A stretch of 7,343 bases of DNA from Firmicutes bacterium UBA5500 (lineage in GTDB: Bacteria; Bacillota; UBA994; UBA5500), in the NCBI GenBank assembly GCA_002427055.1, contig DIPA01000070.1, forward strand, positions 2,186 to 9,528, in the 5' to 3' direction. Under the pieces are notes generated by a model. It searched no databases. It saw only the letters and a list, made by a program, of their open reading frames with translations, and was not told the DNA's origin. Both the position numbers and the translations under genes were made by a program. Every line of letters starts with the position of its first letter. The stretch's first letter is position 1. Positions 5,423 through 7,343 of the stretch are shown here, one piece after another.

Positions 5423-5890
5423 ATGGCACCGAGACCGCGTAAACGCCGAGTTGTGGAAAGTGAACCTATGCATACTGTTTTTAAGCCGGCTGGTGTGCCG
5501 AAGGCGTCTCTAGAGGAGATAGTACTTACGGTAGAGCAATTTGAGGCTATTCGCCTTAAGGATTTGGAAGGCTTAGAGCAAGAAGCATGTGCTGAGTTGA
5601 TGCATATCTCTCGCCCTACCTTTCAACGCGTACTTTGCCGAGCGCGCGAAATTGTGGCCCGTGCATTAGTTGAAGGTAAAGCTTTGCGCATTGAAGGTGG
5701 CCATTATCGTTTGCGCCAACATTTGCAGTGCAGGTATGGGGGCAATGTATTCTGCGACATAGCAGAGCAGGAATGCCCCGGACGGCACTGTAGGAGGCGT
5801 GGGTGCCACTATTCCGTTTGCGGTAAAGCTGTAGGGCAAGCGGAGCAGGCGCAAGTAGACGACCCGACTGACCAAATACCTGAACCCTAA
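5423..5890 (+). CDS. DUF134 (UPF0251) helix-turn-helix protein with Cys-rich tail
   Basis: A 155-residue predicted DNA-binding protein. The DUF134 core runs from the basic MAPRPRKRRVV start through FKPAGVP (20-26), LEEIVLTVEQFEAIRLKDLEGLEQEACAELM, a sigma-70 region 4-like helix-turn-helix (about 50-80; ISRPTFQRVLCRAREIVARAL) and KALRIEGGHYRL (86-97). Past the core, six cysteines lie at 103, 111, 118, 123, 128 and 133 with nearby histidines, consistent with a zinc or Fe-S site. The cysteine often seen after the basic N-terminal patch (RRVC) is V11 here. GGAGGT at 5413-5418 supports the start. It closes the operon, 35 bp after the second NifX-like gene, so it may be the operon's metal- or redox-sensing regulator. 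That role, and binding to the palindromes at 1843-1893, is inference. Confidence 0.87.
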   Translation: MAPRPRKRRVVESEPMHTVFKPAGVPKASLEEIVLTVEQFEAIRLKDLEGLEQEACAELMHISRPTFQRVLCRAREIVARALVEGKALRIEGGHYRLRQHLQCRYGGNVFCDIAEQECPGRHCRRRGCHYSVCGKAVGQAEQAQVDDPTDQIPEP

Positions 5891-5911
5891 AAACCTCAAA
5901 AAACCATAGTT

Positions 5912-5944
5912 AGGTGCCCCCTGTCAACCTGGTAGGGGGCACCT
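5912..5944. terminator. Hairpin between convergent genes, probable terminator
   Basis: AGGTGCCCCCT (5912-5922) pairs perfectly with AGGGGGCACCT (5934-5944) around an 11-nt loop. On the plus strand no T run follows. On the minus strand, T-rich sequence (complement of 5891-5904) begins about 8 nt beyond the stem, so it looks better suited to ending the OsmC-like transcript. It probably helps define both 3' ends. Confidence 0.7.
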
Positions 5945-5985
5945 CATGCTGGTCTAGCTACTTGAGTTTGAGTCTAAGTGGTTGT

Positions 5986-6357
5986 CTATTCCCTTATCGT
6001 CATCTCGAATTCGGGTTGTTGATAAAGGTGCTTTTTCACAAAGCAGGCACCGGCTGCCTTAACTAGTCGGTCGCGATGTTCGGCAGGAAAATCTTCCGGT
6101 AGCACCAATTCCATTATGATTTTGCTGGCTAGCCTGGTATCAGAGTCTCGTTCTAGGTCAATTAGAATCTGCATGCCTTCACAGTGTAAGTTGCGCGACT
6201 TACAGTAGCCTTTGGCAGTAAGGGCAGCGCAGGTACCGAGAGAAGCAATAAACAGGTCAAATGGAGAGGGAGTTGCATTGCCTCCGGTCTGCAATGTGAG
6301 ACCTTTGAAGTGGGCGTCGGCCCTTCCCTCTGCTAAGCGAATCTCCATATCAGCCAA
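5986..6357 (-). CDS. OsmC/Ohr-superfamily protein (short OsmC-like)
   Basis: A 123-residue single-domain OsmC-like protein. Family landmarks are the NATPSPFDLFIASLGTCAALTA segment (27-48) with C43, and the second conserved cysteine C105 in AAGACFVKKH. Proteins with this Cys pair usually reduce organic hydroperoxides, but short YhfA-like relatives such as this are poorly characterised, so thiol peroxidase activity is likely but not shown. Two extra cysteines (C52, C59) lie after the first catalytic helix. Translation should start at TTG 6357: AAGGAGG on the minus strand (6373-6367) lies 9 bases upstream, whereas the in-frame ATG at 6348 is too far away. The gene is monocistronic, convergent with the Mrp/NifX operon and divergent from the gene at 6549. 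Disposal of peroxides would suit a locus rich in oxygen-sensitive clusters, but the adjacency may be chance. Confidence 0.88.
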   Translation of the reverse strand: MADMEIRLAEGRADAHFKGLTLQTGGNATPSPFDLFIASLGTCAALTAKGYCKSRNLHCEGMQILIDLERDSDTRLASKIIMELVLPEDFPAEHRDRLVKAAGACFVKKHLYQQPEFEMTIRE

Positions 6358-6366
6358 TCAATATGA

Positions 6367-6373
6367 CCTCCTT
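6367..6373 (-). promoter_or_regulatory. Ribosome binding site fixing the OsmC-like TTG start
   Basis: A perfect AAGGAGG (minus strand) ends 9 bases before TTG 6357 and decides this start. Confidence 0.82.
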
Positions 6374-6385
6374 ACAATCTAGCTA

Positions 6386-6415
6386 TATTTACTGTTCTGC
6401 ATAAAGCGTTGTCTT
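6386..6415 (-). promoter_or_regulatory. Possible promoter of the OsmC-like gene
   Basis: On the minus strand AAGACA (6415-6410) and TAAATA (6391-6386) are separated by 18 bp, a moderate sigma-A match placed just before the ribosome site. The 6358-6548 divergent region holds no clear plus-strand promoter. It has only a weak 7-bp hairpin (6453-6470, GTGTGAA/TTCGCAC). Confidence 0.35.
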
Positions 6416-6548
6416 TCCTGCTAATGCTGCTTGTGATATCTTTAAAGGTATGGTGTGAATGCTTTCGCACGCCAAGGCTTTCGTTAACTATCAAAATCGG
6501 GTAGACTTAGCATAGGAAGTGTTTTATGGCTGGGGGAGGATAAGTAGC

Positions 6549-6905
6549 ATGCTGAAGACCTACTTGCTAGCCCTAGGGCTCACAACTTCAGGTAGCGGTA
6601 TAATCTATAAGATTCTGCTCAGTCGTGGTACCGATGCCAAATACTATCTAGTAGCTGTATCAACATCGTTATTTTTGGCAATGCTCTGCGCCGTTATTCT
6701 GGCTGTACTTTGGGAACGGCCTTGGCAGGCTCCTATTTTTGTCGGCTTAGCCGCTGCCATTAGTGCCTTACTTTTCTACCGTCTCGAGCTTGCCGCAGGT
6801 TACGGACCCTTAGCCACTACTATTGTGTTGGTAGTTGCCTTCGCGGTTTGGATAGTGGCCGCCGTTGGGTGTGCTTCGCGCCGCCGTTTACGGGCAATGG
6901 ACTAA
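6549..6905 (+). CDS. Small multi-pass membrane protein of unknown function
   Basis: A 118-residue hydrophobic protein I do not recognise. Hydrophobic stretches suggest three to four transmembrane helices: a weak one at about 4-24 (TYLLALGLTTSGSGIIYKILL), and stronger ones at about 32-54 (LVAVSTSLFLAMLCAVILAVLW), 59-73 (IFVGLAAAISALLFY) and 83-105 (LATTIVLVVAFAVWIVAAVGC). The tail is basic (ASRRRLRAMD), which predicts a cytoplasmic C-terminus. The small EamA/DMT-like size and repeated Ala/Leu helices could hint at a half-size transporter, but no diagnostic motif supports it. I chose ATG 6549, with GGGGGAGG (6532-6539) upstream, over an in-frame GTG at 6519 that lacks a ribosome site. gltX starts 25 bp later, so the two may be co-transcribed. 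Confidence 0.65.
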   Translation: MLKTYLLALGLTTSGSGIIYKILLSRGTDAKYYLVAVSTSLFLAMLCAVILAVLWERPWQAPIFVGLAAAISALLFYRLELAAGYGPLATTIVLVVAFAVWIVAAVGCASRRRLRAMD

Positions 6906-6930
6906 TTCGTGGACAAAAGGAGAATGAGTG

Positions 6931-7343
6931 ATGGAACTAAAGCGACCGATTAGGGTAAGAATGGCCCCAAGCCCTACAGGAGATGCACACGTCGGACATG
7001 CGCGTACGACTCTTTATAATTACCTGCTCGCACGCCAAAATGGTGGTACTTTCATTCTGCGTATTGATGATACCGATACCAAGCGTAACACAGAAGAGTC
7101 AGAAGCTGGGGTTTACCGGGGCTTGCGTTGGCTAGGCCTAGACTGGGATGAAGGTCCTGATAAGGGTGGCCCTCATGTACCTTATAGGCAAAGCGAGCGT
7201 CTAGATATTTACCAGAAGTATATCGACCAGCTATTAGCAAGCGGTAAAGCATATGAGTGCTATTGCACTAGTGAAGAATTAGAGGCCGAACGGCAAGCGC
7301 AGTTGGCGGCCAAAGAGGACATCAAGTATAGCGGCAAATGCCT
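6931..7343 (+). CDS. gltX: Glutamyl-tRNA synthetase, N-terminal part (runs off window)
   Basis: The first 137 codons of a class I glutamyl-tRNA synthetase, which charges tRNA-Glu (and tRNA-Gln in species using the amidotransferase route). The protein opens [31 protein letters not shown], with the ATP-binding HIGH-type motif as HVGH at 20-23, then [13 protein letters not shown] and [13 protein letters not shown] zinc-site pattern C110-x-C112-x24-C137 matches that of E. coli GluRS; the expected final ligand lies past the window edge. AAAGGAG at 6916-6922 lies 8 bases before the ATG. The KMSKS loop and anticodon-binding domain (roughly residues 240-490 in the family) are outside the window, as is the stop codon. 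Confidence 0.97.
   Translation, partial: MELKRPIRVRMAPSPTGDAHVGHARTTLYNYLLARQNGGTFILRIDDTDTKRNTEESEAGVYRGLRWLGLDWDEGPDKGGPHVPYRQSERLDIYQKYIDQLLASGKAYECYCTSEELEAERQAQLAAKEDIKYSGKC

Noticed and set aside
6453..6470. Hairpin GTGTGAA/TTCGCAC in the divergent spacer as a terminator or riboswitch
   Set aside because: The stem is only 7 bp with a wobble pair, no T tract follows, and there is no larger conserved structure that I can recognise.
6519..6548. Earlier GTG start of the small membrane protein
   Set aside because: No ribosome site precedes it; GGGGGAGG lies directly upstream of ATG 6549.

Overview
The window looks like chromosome of an anaerobic, Gram-positive-type bacterium, most likely a Clostridia-like Bacillota. 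The reasons are strong AAGGAGG-type ribosome binding sites, frequent TTG/GTG starts, an MntR-type regulator, and an ATPase/NifX-like operon typical of strict anaerobes. The exact lineage cannot be read from the sequence. The genes are intact and compactly arranged. I see no insertion sequence, CRISPR array, tRNA or rRNA.

Layout. (1) 14-1742: an MntR-type metal-dependent repressor, followed 52 bp later by a MalY/PatB-type PLP enzyme (C-S lyase/aminotransferase). The unit ends in a strong intrinsic terminator (1761-1804). (2) 1843-5890: a seven-gene operon with its own sigma-A-like promoter, TTGACA-N18-TACAAT. Two CATATG-centred palindromes flank this promoter, one on the -35 box and one over the predicted transcription start. 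The genes are an Mrp/NBP35-type Fe-S scaffold ATPase, a Gly/Arg-rich DUF5320-like small protein, a NifX/MTH1175-like protein, two tandem MinD-type ATPases each carrying two CxxCxxCxxxC motifs, a second NifX-like protein, and a DUF134-type helix-turn-helix protein with a cysteine-rich tail. (3) 5986-6357, minus strand: a short OsmC-like protein converging on the operon, with a hairpin between them. (4) 6549-7343: a small unknown membrane protein and then the start of gltX, which runs off the window.

How it fits together. The central operon has the parts of the 'orange protein' (ORP) type gene sets of anaerobes: an Mrp ATPase, paired ferredoxin-MinD ATPases and NifX-fold metal-cluster binders. 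No nitrogenase genes are present. The likely theme is assembly or handling of an Fe-S or mixed-metal cluster, possibly linked to cell division as proposed for ORP. A DNA-binding protein closes the operon, so autoregulation through the promoter palindromes is a testable idea. That link is inference; only the genes, motifs and sites are seen directly.
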